In this document: one piece after another, positions 53,243 to 61,147 of the stretch
Numbering within the stretch: the first letter of the stretch is position 1
Layout of the letters: the number at the start of each line of letters is the position of its first letter
Assembly (NCBI RefSeq): GCF_003852405.1
Contig: NZ_QAJM01000013.1
Coordinates: 1-64,000, forward strand
Origin: Pseudomonas sp. KBW05
GTDB taxonomy: Bacteria; Pseudomonadota; Gammaproteobacteria; Pseudomonadales; Pseudomonadaceae
Length of the DNA: 64,000 bases
Reading direction: 5' to 3'
Made by a program: the position numbers and the translations under genes
The notes under the pieces: model-generated
Told to the model about the DNA's origin: nothing
What the model saw: the letters and a program-made list of their open reading frames with translations, nothing else
The model's database searches: none

Positions 53243-53901
53243 GGCGTGAGCACCAGCACATAACCAACACCGCGCACGGTGCGGATCAGCTCTGTGGATA
53301 ACTTCTTGCGCAGGTTATGGATCAGCACTTCCAGGGTATTGCTCTCGACCCGGTCCTGCCAGCCGTACAGCGCGCGGGACAGGCGCTCGCGGGTCACCAC
53401 TTTGCCGGGGCGCACCATCAGTTGGTGCAGCAATTGGTATTCCATCGGCGTGACGATGACCTCTTCATTCAGATAACCCACTTGCTGGGTGGCCGGGTCG
53501 AGGCGGATGCCGGCGTGTTCCAGCAGCGGTTGCGCACGGCCCTGGCTGCGGCGCAACAGGGCGCGCACGCGGGCCTTGAGTTCCTCGACGTCGAAGGGTT
53601 TGACCAAGTAGTCGTCGGCGCCGGCGTCCAGGCCGGCGATGCGTTCGGCGGTGCCGTCGCGGGCGGTGAGGATCAGCACCGGCAAGTCGTGCTGTTCGGC
53701 GCGCAGTTGCTGCAACAGGTCGAGGCCGTCGAGGCGTGGCAGGCCGAGGTCGAGCAGGAGCAGATCGAACGATTCCGTGCGCAGCGCATGCAGGGCCGCC
53801 ACGCCATCTTGCAGCCAGTCGAGGGTGTAGCCTTCGGCGCCCAAGGCCACGCGAATCCCCTGGCCGAGGGCGCGATCATCTTCGACAAGGAGTAGGCGCA
53901 T
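53239..53901 (-). CDS. OmpR-family response regulator (QseB-like)
   Basis: This is a DNA-binding response regulator of 220 residues. The receiver has Asp51 in LLLLDLGLPRLDG and the acidic pair in VEDDRALG. The C-terminal winged helix contains YQLLHQLMVRPGKVVTRERL and TVRGVGYVL. It is divergent from the PepSY gene across about 145 bases, so that gene is a likely target. Confidence 0.94.
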   Translation of the reverse strand: MRLLLVEDDRALGQGIRVALGAEGYTLDWLQDGVAALHALRTESFDLLLLDLGLPRLDGLDLLQQLRAEQHDLPVLILTARDGTAERIAGLDAGADDYLVKPFDVEELKARVRALLRRSQGRAQPLLEHAGIRLDPATQQVGYLNEEVIVTPMEYQLLHQLMVRPGKVVTRERLSRALYGWQDRVESNTLEVLIHNLRKKLSTELIRTVRGVGYVLVLTP

Positions 53902-54047
53902 TGCGAAATCTCTGTAGGAAACGGCGAAATCATGCCGGGTTTCAGCGGAGCGCCCCCGGCAAAGATGTTACGGCGCGTTGCCAACTAAGGTTGCACTAAG
54001 GTTGGTTTAGCACTGTGAAATCTCCCACATCTGCTGAGAGCTTTTCC

Positions 54048-54314
54048 ATGCGCAAAATTCTGCTGTTGTCCCTCGTCCTCGCCAGCCCCCTGGCCCTCGC
54101 CGGCCCGCAGTGCACCACCGCCGAGCGCTCGCAATGGCAAGACGAAAAAGCCTTCCAGGACAAGCTCAAGGCCGAGGGCTACACGATCAGCAAGTTCAAG
54201 GTCACCGACGGCAACTGCTACGAGATCTACGGCTTCGACAAAGACAAGCGCAAGGTCGAGATCTACCACGACCCCGTCACCGGAAAGGCCATGAAGACTG
54301 AGATCAAAGGTTGA
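54048..54314 (+). CDS. PepSY-domain periplasmic protein
   Basis: This is a secreted 88-residue protein from the ATG at 54048. A short Sec signal (KILLLSLVLASPLALA) is followed by a single PepSY domain (FQDKLKAEGYTISKFKVTDG, then DKRKVEIYHDPVTGKAMK). Such genes commonly sit beside OmpR/QseB-type systems. Its TGA overlaps the cytochrome b561 start. Confidence 0.88.
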   Translation: MRKILLLSLVLASPLALAGPQCTTAERSQWQDEKAFQDKLKAEGYTISKFKVTDGNCYEIYGFDKDKRKVEIYHDPVTGKAMKTEIKG

Positions 54315-54859
54315 TGCCAGGCGAATCCCTGCGCCTGTGGGACCCGTTGGTGCGACTGTTTCATCTGTCGATCGCCGGGGTCTTCATCGCCAATTACTTT
54401 TTTAACGAAGCGGGCGATGACTGGCATGTCTGGCTGGGCTACTACGCCATGGCCTGGCTGCTGGTACGGCTGGTGTGGGGGTTCGTCGGGCCGCGCAGCG
54501 CACGCTGGGCGGACTTTTGGCCTACGCCCAAACGGCTGAATGCCCACCTGCGTTCGTTGCTCAATCGCCGGCCGCAGCATCGGCTGGGCCATTCGCCGAT
54601 TGGCGCGCTGGTGATGCTGTTGATGTTGTTCGCATTGCTCACCCTCGGCATCAGCGGCTTTTTGATGCAGGAAGTCGATGCCCTGTGGGGCGCCGACTGG
54701 CCGCAACAAATCCACGAGACCGCCGCGAATATGCTGCTGGGCCTGGTGTGTATCCATGTGCTGGCGGCGTTGTTTGAAAGTGTCCAGGTGCGCGACAACC
54801 TGCCGTTATCCATGCTCACCGGTCGCAGGAAGCGCCTGCCGGATGAACGTGGGCAGTAA
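54314..54859 (+). CDS. Cytochrome b561-type membrane protein
   Basis: This is a four-helix di-haem b cytochrome of 181 residues. The expected His ligands are visible in VRLFHLSIAG, DDWHVWLGYY, QQIHETAANM and GLVCIHVLAA. It starts at 54314, overlapping the PepSY stop, so the two are translationally coupled. It may pass electrons to a periplasmic partner. Confidence 0.88.
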   Translation: MPGESLRLWDPLVRLFHLSIAGVFIANYFFNEAGDDWHVWLGYYAMAWLLVRLVWGFVGPRSARWADFWPTPKRLNAHLRSLLNRRPQHRLGHSPIGALVMLLMLFALLTLGISGFLMQEVDALWGADWPQQIHETAANMLLGLVCIHVLAALFESVQVRDNLPLSMLTGRRKRLPDERGQ

Positions 54860-54881
54860 TCCTTTTATCCACAGGTCTCCT

Positions 54882-56150
54882 ATGCGCTCCGCCTTATTGA
54901 TATGCAGCGTGCTCGCGGTGTTTTTCGCCGCCTGGCAAAGCCATCCGCCCCATGTCCTGGCGCCGTTTGCCCAGGCCAGCCCGAACACTGCAAAAGTCGC
55001 AGCGGCCCCGCAATACACCAGCCGCTTTGTGTCGACACAGTTGACGGACTTTGTGCACTCCTCCTCCGTCACCGCCCTGCCCGGTGGCGACTTGATGGCG
55101 GTGTGGTTCGCCGGCTCCCGCGAAGGCGCCGCCGATGTGCAGGTGCGCACCGCGCGCTTCGATGCCCACAGTGGCGAATGGGGCGCCGAGCAGGTACTGG
55201 CCACGCGGGAAAGCACCCGCGACGGCACCCAACGCTACATCCGCAAACTCGGCAACCCGGTGATCGCCCTCGCGCCGGATAAACGCCTGTGGATGTTTTA
55301 TGTCTCGGTGTCGGTGGGTGGCTGGGCCGCCAGCGCAATCAACGTGATCGTCTCGGATGACCTCGGCGCCAGCTGGTCGGCGCCGAGGCAACTGGTGACG
55401 TCGCCGTTCTTCAATATCAGCACCCTGGTGCGCGCCGCGCCGGTGTTCCACGCCGACGGCTCCATCGGTTTGCCGGTGTATCACGAGTTCATGGGCAAGT
55501 TTGCCGAGTACCTGTACTTGAGCGCCGATGGAGCGGTGATCGACAAATTCCGCATCAGCCGCGGCAAGCATTCGCTGCAACCAACCATCGTGCCGCTGGA
55601 CGGCCAGCGCGCCGTGGCGATGTTGCGTTACGCCGGCGATACCCACCACCGCGTGCTGGCCAGCCGCACCACCGACGCCGGGCAAACCTGGAGCGAGCCG
55701 TACCCGCTGGAACCGGCCAACCCCAACTCGTCATTGGCGGCGGTGGGCACGGTGGACGATGGCTTGCTGGTGGCGCTTAACGATCTGCAAGACGGTCGCT
55801 TCAAGCTCAGCCTCTACGGCACCGACGCCCAGCTCAGCCAGTGGCGCACGGTGGTGCAACTGGACCAATCGCCGGACCCGCTGGGCGCGCCGTTCTCCCC
55901 CGAGGCCTACAAAGAGATCATCGGCGAAGGCTTCCGCGCCTCCAGCGGCGCGAAACGTTTGCCCCTGGAACAACGTTTCCTGAGCAACCTGGATTACCGC
56001 GTGTGCAAACCCCGTGGCTGCGATTTCGAGTACGAGTACCCGTATTTCAGCCGCAGCCCGGACGGTACTTACCACCTGGTTTATTCGTGGAATAACACCT
56101 TTATCAAACATGTCAGCTTCAACGAAGCCTGGCTGGCGGAGCGTCTGTGA
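54882..56150 (+). CDS. Sialidase-like exoprotein (BNR/Asp-box)
   Basis: This is a predicted exported beta-propeller glycosidase of 422 residues from the ATG at 54882 with a hydrophobic signal (ALLICSVLAVFFAAW). Asp-box motifs SDDLGASWSAP and TTDAGQTWSEP mark sialidase-type propeller blades, and YIRKLGNPVIAL and HSLQPTIVPLDG recall the family. The substrate could be a sialic, legionaminic or other acidic sugar; it is not determinable. It sits between a cytochrome b561 gene and a small membrane protein gene. Confidence 0.82.
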   Translation: MRSALLICSVLAVFFAAWQSHPPHVLAPFAQASPNTAKVAAAPQYTSRFVSTQLTDFVHSSSVTALPGGDLMAVWFAGSREGAADVQVRTARFDAHSGEWGAEQVLATRESTRDGTQRYIRKLGNPVIALAPDKRLWMFYVSVSVGGWAASAINVIVSDDLGASWSAPRQLVTSPFFNISTLVRAAPVFHADGSIGLPVYHEFMGKFAEYLYLSADGAVIDKFRISRGKHSLQPTIVPLDGQRAVAMLRYAGDTHHRVLASRTTDAGQTWSEPYPLEPANPNSSLAAVGTVDDGLLVALNDLQDGRFKLSLYGTDAQLSQWRTVVQLDQSPDPLGAPFSPEAYKEIIGEGFRASSGAKRLPLEQRFLSNLDYRVCKPRGCDFEYEYPYFSRSPDGTYHLVYSWNNTFIKHVSFNEAWLAERL

Positions 56151-56761
56151 TGGTTTCCCTGTGGCAGGCCCATTTGAGTTTTGTGTTGCTGGGGTTTGTG
56201 GCGCTGTGCGCGCTGCGCGTCACCCAGCCGTGGCGGCCGTGGTTGTTGCCGGTGTTGGTGGCGTTGAGTTTTATCCCGGTCAATGAACTGCCGTTGGCGG
56301 CGTATGTGCGCAGTTTTACCGATGATTTGGCGATCAGCACGCTGGTGTTGCTGGCGTGGGTTGCCTTGAGCCGATTGGGGTTGGTGCAGCCGATTGCTCG
56401 CGCGCACCGGGTGCAGATGTTGCTGCTGTTCTGTGTGCTGGGCGTGGTGCTGTACCCGGCGACGATGGGGCTGACGTATGTCGATCCGTACCGGTGGGGG
56501 TTCAATCCGCGGCCGATGATTGTGATGGTGGCGGTGGCGGCGCTGGGGATGTTGGCCCTGCGCAATGCGCTGGCGGTTTGGATGTTGGTGGTGGGGACGC
56601 TGGCATTTGCGCTGCGGCTGAAGGCGTCGGAGAACTATTGGGATTATCTGGTGGACCCGCTCTTGGCGACCTACTGCGTAATCGCTGGGCTAATGCAATT
56701 CAAACTGTGGGAGCGGGCTTGCTCGCGAATGCGGGGTGTCAGTCGGTACATGTTTGGCTGA
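56150..56761 (+). CDS. Integral membrane protein, C-terminus reads into a REP
   Basis: This membrane protein of 203 residues has about six hydrophobic segments (for example WRPWLLPVLVALSFIPVN and LVLLAWVALSRLGL). It starts at the ATG overlapping the sialidase-like stop, with a GTG three bases upstream as alternative. No named family is recognised. The last about 20 residues (LWERACSRMRGVSRYMFG) are encoded by a REP arm, so the original C-terminus was probably different. Confidence 0.7.
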   Translation: MVSLWQAHLSFVLLGFVALCALRVTQPWRPWLLPVLVALSFIPVNELPLAAYVRSFTDDLAISTLVLLAWVALSRLGLVQPIARAHRVQMLLLFCVLGVVLYPATMGLTYVDPYRWGFNPRPMIVMVAVAALGMLALRNALAVWMLVVGTLAFALRLKASENYWDYLVDPLLATYCVIAGLMQFKLWERACSRMRGVSRYMFG

Positions 56762-56812
56762 CCCACTGCATTCGCGAGCAAGCCCGCTCCCACACAAGCC
56801 CGCTCCCACATT
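56704..56812. repeat. REP palindrome with a partial extra arm
   Basis: This is a GTGGGAGCGGGCTTGCTCGCGAATGCG-type doublet followed by an additional half-arm (AAGCCCGCTCCCACA). It overlaps the 3' end of the membrane-protein gene and lies just before the sulfatase gene. Confidence 0.85.
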
Positions 56813-56845
56813 TGATTTGCGGTGTTTTTTAGAATGAGGAAGATG

Positions 56846-58867
56846 ATGACTGCGTTGCAATCACGCCGCCTGCGCTACGGCGTGGGCGCGATCGGCCTGG
56901 TGTTTATGTTGCTGGCGGCGTTGCGCCTGGTGTTTGTGCTGGCCTTTTCCGGCCTGCCGTTAAACACCCCACACCTGTTGGAAACCCTCGGCATCGGCCT
57001 GCGTTTCGACCTGCGCCTGGCGCTGTTACTGCTGCTGCCCCTGGCCGTGCTGGCCTGGCTGCCGCGCTGGAACCTCATCACCCTGCCCGCCCTGCGCTGG
57101 CTGGCGCGGGGTTATCTGGTGGTGGCCTTGGCCGTGGTCGGCCTGGTCTACATCATCGACTTCGGCCACTACGCCTACCTCGGTGTACGCATCAACGCGA
57201 CCGTGTTGCGTTACCTGCAAGACGCGCAGATTTCCCAACAGATGGTGTGGGAAACCTACCCGGTGCTGTGGATAACGGCCTGCTGGCTGACAGCCGTGGC
57301 GCTGTGGGTGTGGGCACTGGTCTGCCTGGAACGCCTGACTCTGGATCGGCCGGCCCGCCCCATGCGCAAATGGGCGCTGGTGCCTATCTGTGTGATCGGT
57401 GTTGTCGCTGTGCTGCTGGCCCTGCTCGGCCGCGTCGCCAACCTCAACCTGGAAAACCCGGTACCCCTGCGCTGGAGCGATGCGTTCTTTTCCGGCAACA
57501 GCCAATTAGCCGCCGTGGGCCTGAACCCGGTGCTGTTTTTGTACGACACCGTCAAGGTCGGCCAATCGCAATTCGATGAACACAAGGTGCGCGAACACTA
57601 CCCGCAAATCGCCCACTACCTGGGGGTTGAGCAGCCGGATGCGCAGTCACTGAACTTCATCCGCAAACAAGGCCTGCAGCCCTACCGACTGGCCGGCGAG
57701 CGTCCACCCAATGTGATTTTCGTGATGCTTGAATCCCTCGGCACCAGTGCCGTCGGCGCCTACGGCAACCCGCTGAACCCCACGCCGAACCTGGACAAAC
57801 TGGCCACGCAAAGCTGGTTCTTCAAACACTTCTACGTGCCCGTCACCGGCACCGCCAAGACCGTGTGGGCCAGTATCAGCGGCGTGCCGGACGTGACCCG
57901 CCAGGAGACCGCCACGCGCAACCCGCTGATCACCCGGCAACACACGCTGATCAACGCGTTCGCGGGTTACCAGAAGTTCTACATGATCGGCGGCAATGCC
58001 GGCTGGGCGAATATCAACGCGCTGATCCGCCAGAGCATCGACGGTGTGCAGCTCTATGAAGAAAGCCACTGGCGCTCGCCACGGGTGGACGTGTGGGGCA
58101 TTTCCGACCTGGACCTGTTCAAGGAAGGCGACCAGTTGCTGCGCGCCGTACCCGCGGACCAGCCGTTCTTCGCCTACCTGCAAACCTCCGGCAACCATCG
58201 GCCGTTCACCATCCCCAAGCACAATGATGGGTTCCAGGTCGCCGAGGTGACCCTGGAACAAGTCCAGGCCGCCGGTTCACGCAGCGTCGAGCAGTACAAC
58301 GCGGTGCGCCTGCTGGACTACAACATCGGCCGCCTGATGGAAATCGCCAAGGCCGGCGGTTGGTACGACAACAGCATCTTTGTGTTCTTCGGCGACCACA
58401 ACACGCGCATCAGCCAGATCCCGCACATGGCGCCGGCCTTCGAACAGCTGGGTTTGGAGAGCAACAATGTGCCGCTATTGATCCACGCCCCTGGCCTGGC
58501 GCCACGGGTGATCGAAGAAGCCGTCGGCCTCGCCGATCTGCTTCCCACCGTGGCAGGCATGGCGGGCATGCCGTTTCGCAATGGCGCACTGGGCCGCGAC
58601 ATCCAGCAGCCCGCGCCCGAAGGCGAACGCGTGGTGCCGCTGGTCCTGCGCGAAGGCACCTTCCCCATCATCGGCGGCGTGACCCAGCACTTCCTGTTGC
58701 AGATGCAGCACGACGGCAGCTCGCCGACCCTGCATGACCTGGCCTCGCCAACCCCGCGCGAAGACGTGGCTGCGCAGTATCCCCAAGAGTTTCAGCGTTT
58801 GCAGGGGCTGACCCGGGGGCTGCATGAAAGTGCGCGCTTGATGTTGTTCAGGAATGTGCGCGAGTGA
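56846..58867 (+). CDS. LtaS-like sulfatase/phosphoglycerol transferase-family membrane enzyme
   Basis: About 673 residues from the ATG at 56846, which has AGGA five bases upstream; in-frame ATGs at 56834 and 56843 are alternatives. There are five N-terminal membrane helices, then an extracytoplasmic sulfatase-fold domain. It begins PPNVIFVMLESLGTSAVGAY and includes TGTAKTVWASISG, where the nucleophile Thr is expected. The FFGDHNTR metal site is near the end. This family transfers phosphoglycerol or phosphoethanolamine groups to envelope glycans. The acceptor is unknown here. Confidence 0.88.
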   Translation: MTALQSRRLRYGVGAIGLVFMLLAALRLVFVLAFSGLPLNTPHLLETLGIGLRFDLRLALLLLLPLAVLAWLPRWNLITLPALRWLARGYLVVALAVVGLVYIIDFGHYAYLGVRINATVLRYLQDAQISQQMVWETYPVLWITACWLTAVALWVWALVCLERLTLDRPARPMRKWALVPICVIGVVAVLLALLGRVANLNLENPVPLRWSDAFFSGNSQLAAVGLNPVLFLYDTVKVGQSQFDEHKVREHYPQIAHYLGVEQPDAQSLNFIRKQGLQPYRLAGERPPNVIFVMLESLGTSAVGAYGNPLNPTPNLDKLATQSWFFKHFYVPVTGTAKTVWASISGVPDVTRQETATRNPLITRQHTLINAFAGYQKFYMIGGNAGWANINALIRQSIDGVQLYEESHWRSPRVDVWGISDLDLFKEGDQLLRAVPADQPFFAYLQTSGNHRPFTIPKHNDGFQVAEVTLEQVQAAGSRSVEQYNAVRLLDYNIGRLMEIAKAGGWYDNSIFVFFGDHNTRISQIPHMAPAFEQLGLESNNVPLLIHAPGLAPRVIEEAVGLADLLPTVAGMAGMPFRNGALGRDIQQPAPEGERVVPLVLREGTFPIIGGVTQHFLLQMQHDGSSPTLHDLASPTPREDVAAQYPQEFQRLQGLTRGLHESARLMLFRNVRE

Positions 58868-59242
58868 TTACTTGGGCTGGAAGGTTTCGAGGTACGCCAG
58901 GATGTTGTCGATCTTTTCCTGGTCGCTGATGCCCCAGAAGATCATCCGTGTGCCGCTCACCACCTTCTTCGGGGCTTCTATATAGGCGGCGAGCTTGTCG
59001 CGGGTCCAGACCACGCCGGAATTTTTCATCGCGTCGGAGTATTGATAGTCGGTGGTGGTGCCGGCAGGTCGGCCGATGATGCCGTTCAGTTCCGGGCCAA
59101 ACCCGCCCCGCGCGCCTTCGCCGACGCTGTGGCAGCCGCCGCAGGTCTTGGTGAAGAGTTTGCCGCCAGCCTCGGCGTCGCCGGCCGCAAAGGCGGGGCC
59201 GGCACTGAGGATCAGGGCGAGGGTGATCAAGGTGTACTTCAT
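58868..59242 (-). CDS. Periplasmic class I cytochrome c
   Basis: This is a single-haem cytochrome of 124 residues from the ATG at 59242 with a signal peptide (YTLITLALILSAGPAFA). The haem site is CGGCH, and the later RMIFWGISD segment supplies the axial Met. The RGGFGPELNGIIGRPAGT stretch is typical of cytochrome c2-like proteins. It abuts the convergent sulfatase gene with no gap. Confidence 0.93.
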   Translation of the reverse strand: MKYTLITLALILSAGPAFAAGDAEAGGKLFTKTCGGCHSVGEGARGGFGPELNGIIGRPAGTTTDYQYSDAMKNSGVVWTRDKLAAYIEAPKKVVSGTRMIFWGISDQEKIDNILAYLETFQPK

Positions 59243-59285
59243 GCAGGGTTCCCCATCAGGTATCGCGGGCAATTATGCCTGTTTG

Positions 59286-59861
59286 TCAGGAACGCATGCC
59301 CATCCAGATCACGGCTTCGGTCCACGCTGTGACCACTGGCGTCAGCCCACGGAACCAAGGGTCACCCACATCAATCTGGGCCGCCGAGTGGTCGTGGTGG
59401 TGTTGTTCTTCTTCGACAATCGAGGCAATCGCCGCCAAGGCCTGTGGGTCGATGTCGCGCAGTGTGTGCAGTTGATGGGCCAGGTGGCGCAGCACCACGC
59501 TTTCCACGGCAACGGTGGTGGCGACGATGGCCTTGCGCCCGCACACCCCGGTGATTAATCCCAGCACCAATCCGCCAAGGCCACACAGCCAGTAACTGCG
59601 GCAGCGCCGGTAGCCACGACGTTGCAACTCGGCCCTGAACACCTCGCGGTGGCGCCGTTCGTGGCTGAGGAATTCCTGGAGTTCGGCCACCATGCCGGGG
59701 ACAAACAGCCGGGCCATGAACAACTGGCCGCTGTAGATGCAGATCGCGCCATGTTCGCCGGCATGGTCGACTTTGATCATGCGGTTGCCGATATCCGGGT
59801 CGGTCACGGTGGGCTGCCTTGTGCGGGGGCTTGAGGTGGGCGGAGTATCCAGCAAGCACAT
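59286..59861 (-). CDS. Coq7-like diiron protein
   Basis: This protein has two to three candidate starts (59861, or a GTG at 59807 with better spacing). Diiron ligands are in DHAGEHGAICIYSGQ, then EFLSHERRHREVF, and later IVEEEQHHHDH, the Coq7 (demethoxyubiquinone hydroxylase) arrangement. A hydrophobic GLGGLVLGLITGV segment may anchor it to the membrane. It could act in ubiquinone synthesis or be a Coq7 paralogue, since Pseudomonas often has a dedicated Coq7 elsewhere. Confidence 0.85.
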   Translation of the reverse strand: MCLLDTPPTSSPRTRQPTVTDPDIGNRMIKVDHAGEHGAICIYSGQLFMARLFVPGMVAELQEFLSHERRHREVFRAELQRRGYRRCRSYWLCGLGGLVLGLITGVCGRKAIVATTVAVESVVLRHLAHQLHTLRDIDPQALAAIASIVEEEQHHHDHSAAQIDVGDPWFRGLTPVVTAWTEAVIWMGMRS

Positions 59862-59956
59862 CCTTATGACCACCCATCGCCTCAAACACATCCAATCGAA
59901 CCTATGCAGGCGTGTTCTACTCCACCCCTATGAACCCTGATGGTGGAGTAAGGATC

Positions 59957-60337
59957 ATGGCTCAGCCATCGATTTTAGTGCTGGAAGACGACGAGATCAT
60001 TCGGTCGTTAATGGTGGATGTGCTGGAGGAATTCGGGGCGCTGGTAACGTCGTTTCCTTCGGCGGATGAAGGGATGATTTACCTGGAACGCGGCGATGAG
60101 CCAGTGGACCTGATTGTCAGTGATATTCAGATGCCGGGTTTGCTCAACGGCTACGACTTGAGCCGGGTGGTGGCGCATCGCTGGCCGGGGGTGCCGGTGT
60201 TGCTGACGTCCGGCAACACCAAGTTGGCGGCGCAACTGGGCGGTTCCGTGCGATTCCTGCCCAAGCCGTGGAGCGCCGAGCATTTGCTGGAACAGGTGCA
60301 AACGGCGCTGACTGCGCAGGGGCCGTCCATGCACTGA
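59957..60337 (+). CDS. Stand-alone receiver-domain protein
   Basis: This is a CheY-like receiver of 126 residues with no output domain. Asp56 in LIVSDIQMPG is the phosphoacceptor, with the acidic pair in VLEDDEI and the Thr/Lys pair in LLTSGNT and FLPKPW. It lies 195 bases upstream of bphO in the same direction. It could be the partner of the bacteriophytochrome kinase BphP, but spacing makes that an inference. Confidence 0.9.
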   Translation: MAQPSILVLEDDEIIRSLMVDVLEEFGALVTSFPSADEGMIYLERGDEPVDLIVSDIQMPGLLNGYDLSRVVAHRWPGVPVLLTSGNTKLAAQLGGSVRFLPKPWSAEHLLEQVQTALTAQGPSMH

Positions 60338-60532
60338 TAGCTTCACGACATCACTTAAACCGAACTTCGCAACACGCTCTACGGTCATTAATGAGGCATG
60401 GAGCGACTTTTCTGATCCGCTGGTCAGCTGTTTCGCCTTGTGCGCACAGCTGACGGCTTTGAGGTGTGTAGAATCGTCGCCCATTTCCACGCGTCATTCA
60501 TGGCCGGAAGGCCCACAGTTCGAGCTTATTGA

Positions 60533-61147
60533 ATGCATTCACAGGCCCATGACGTTGGTGCGCCCACTTTGCTGGAAGCGTTGCGCACAGGCACTGCCCT
60601 GCTGCACGTAGCGCTGGAGAAACGCCTGCCGTTTTTCTGCGAACGCCTGGATGCCGACTGGTACGGGCGCTTGCTCCAGGCGTGTTACGGCTTTTATCAG
60701 CCGATGGAAGCGGCACTGGATGAAGGTGCCCTGATCCCTGATGGTTTCGATCAGGTACTGCGTGTGAAAACGCCGACCCTCGTGAGCGATCTTCACGCCC
60801 TGGGCCTGGATAACCCGGCCATCAATGCCCTGCCCCGTTGCTGCGCACTCCCGCCCCTCGACACCCCTGCTGCCTGCCTCGGCGCCCTGTATGTGCTGGA
60901 AGGCGCGACCCTCGGCGGCCAGGTATTGCGCCGGGAAATGGCCCAGCGCCTGGCCCTGGACGCCGACAACGGCGGCGCGTTTCTCAATGTATACGGTGCC
61001 GAGACCGGTCGGCGCTGGAAGGATTTTCTCGATTACCTGGGCCGCCAGCCGCTGGATGTGTGTGCAAAACAGCGCGCGGTGGATGCAGCCCGCTCAACAT
61101 TCAGCTGTTTTGAGCAATGGCTCGACAGCCAGGAGGTACTGCTATGA
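60533..61147 (+). CDS. bphO: Bacterial haem oxygenase BphO
   Basis: This enzyme opens haem to biliverdin, the chromophore of the adjacent phytochrome; 204 residues. The proximal His is in GTALLHVALEKRLPFF, and the distal-helix glycine run is in ALYVLEGATLGGQVLRREMA. The stop overlaps the bphP start (ATGA), the classic bphOP arrangement. Confidence 0.92.
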   Translation: MHSQAHDVGAPTLLEALRTGTALLHVALEKRLPFFCERLDADWYGRLLQACYGFYQPMEAALDEGALIPDGFDQVLRVKTPTLVSDLHALGLDNPAINALPRCCALPPLDTPAACLGALYVLEGATLGGQVLRREMAQRLALDADNGGAFLNVYGAETGRRWKDFLDYLGRQPLDVCAKQRAVDAARSTFSCFEQWLDSQEVLL

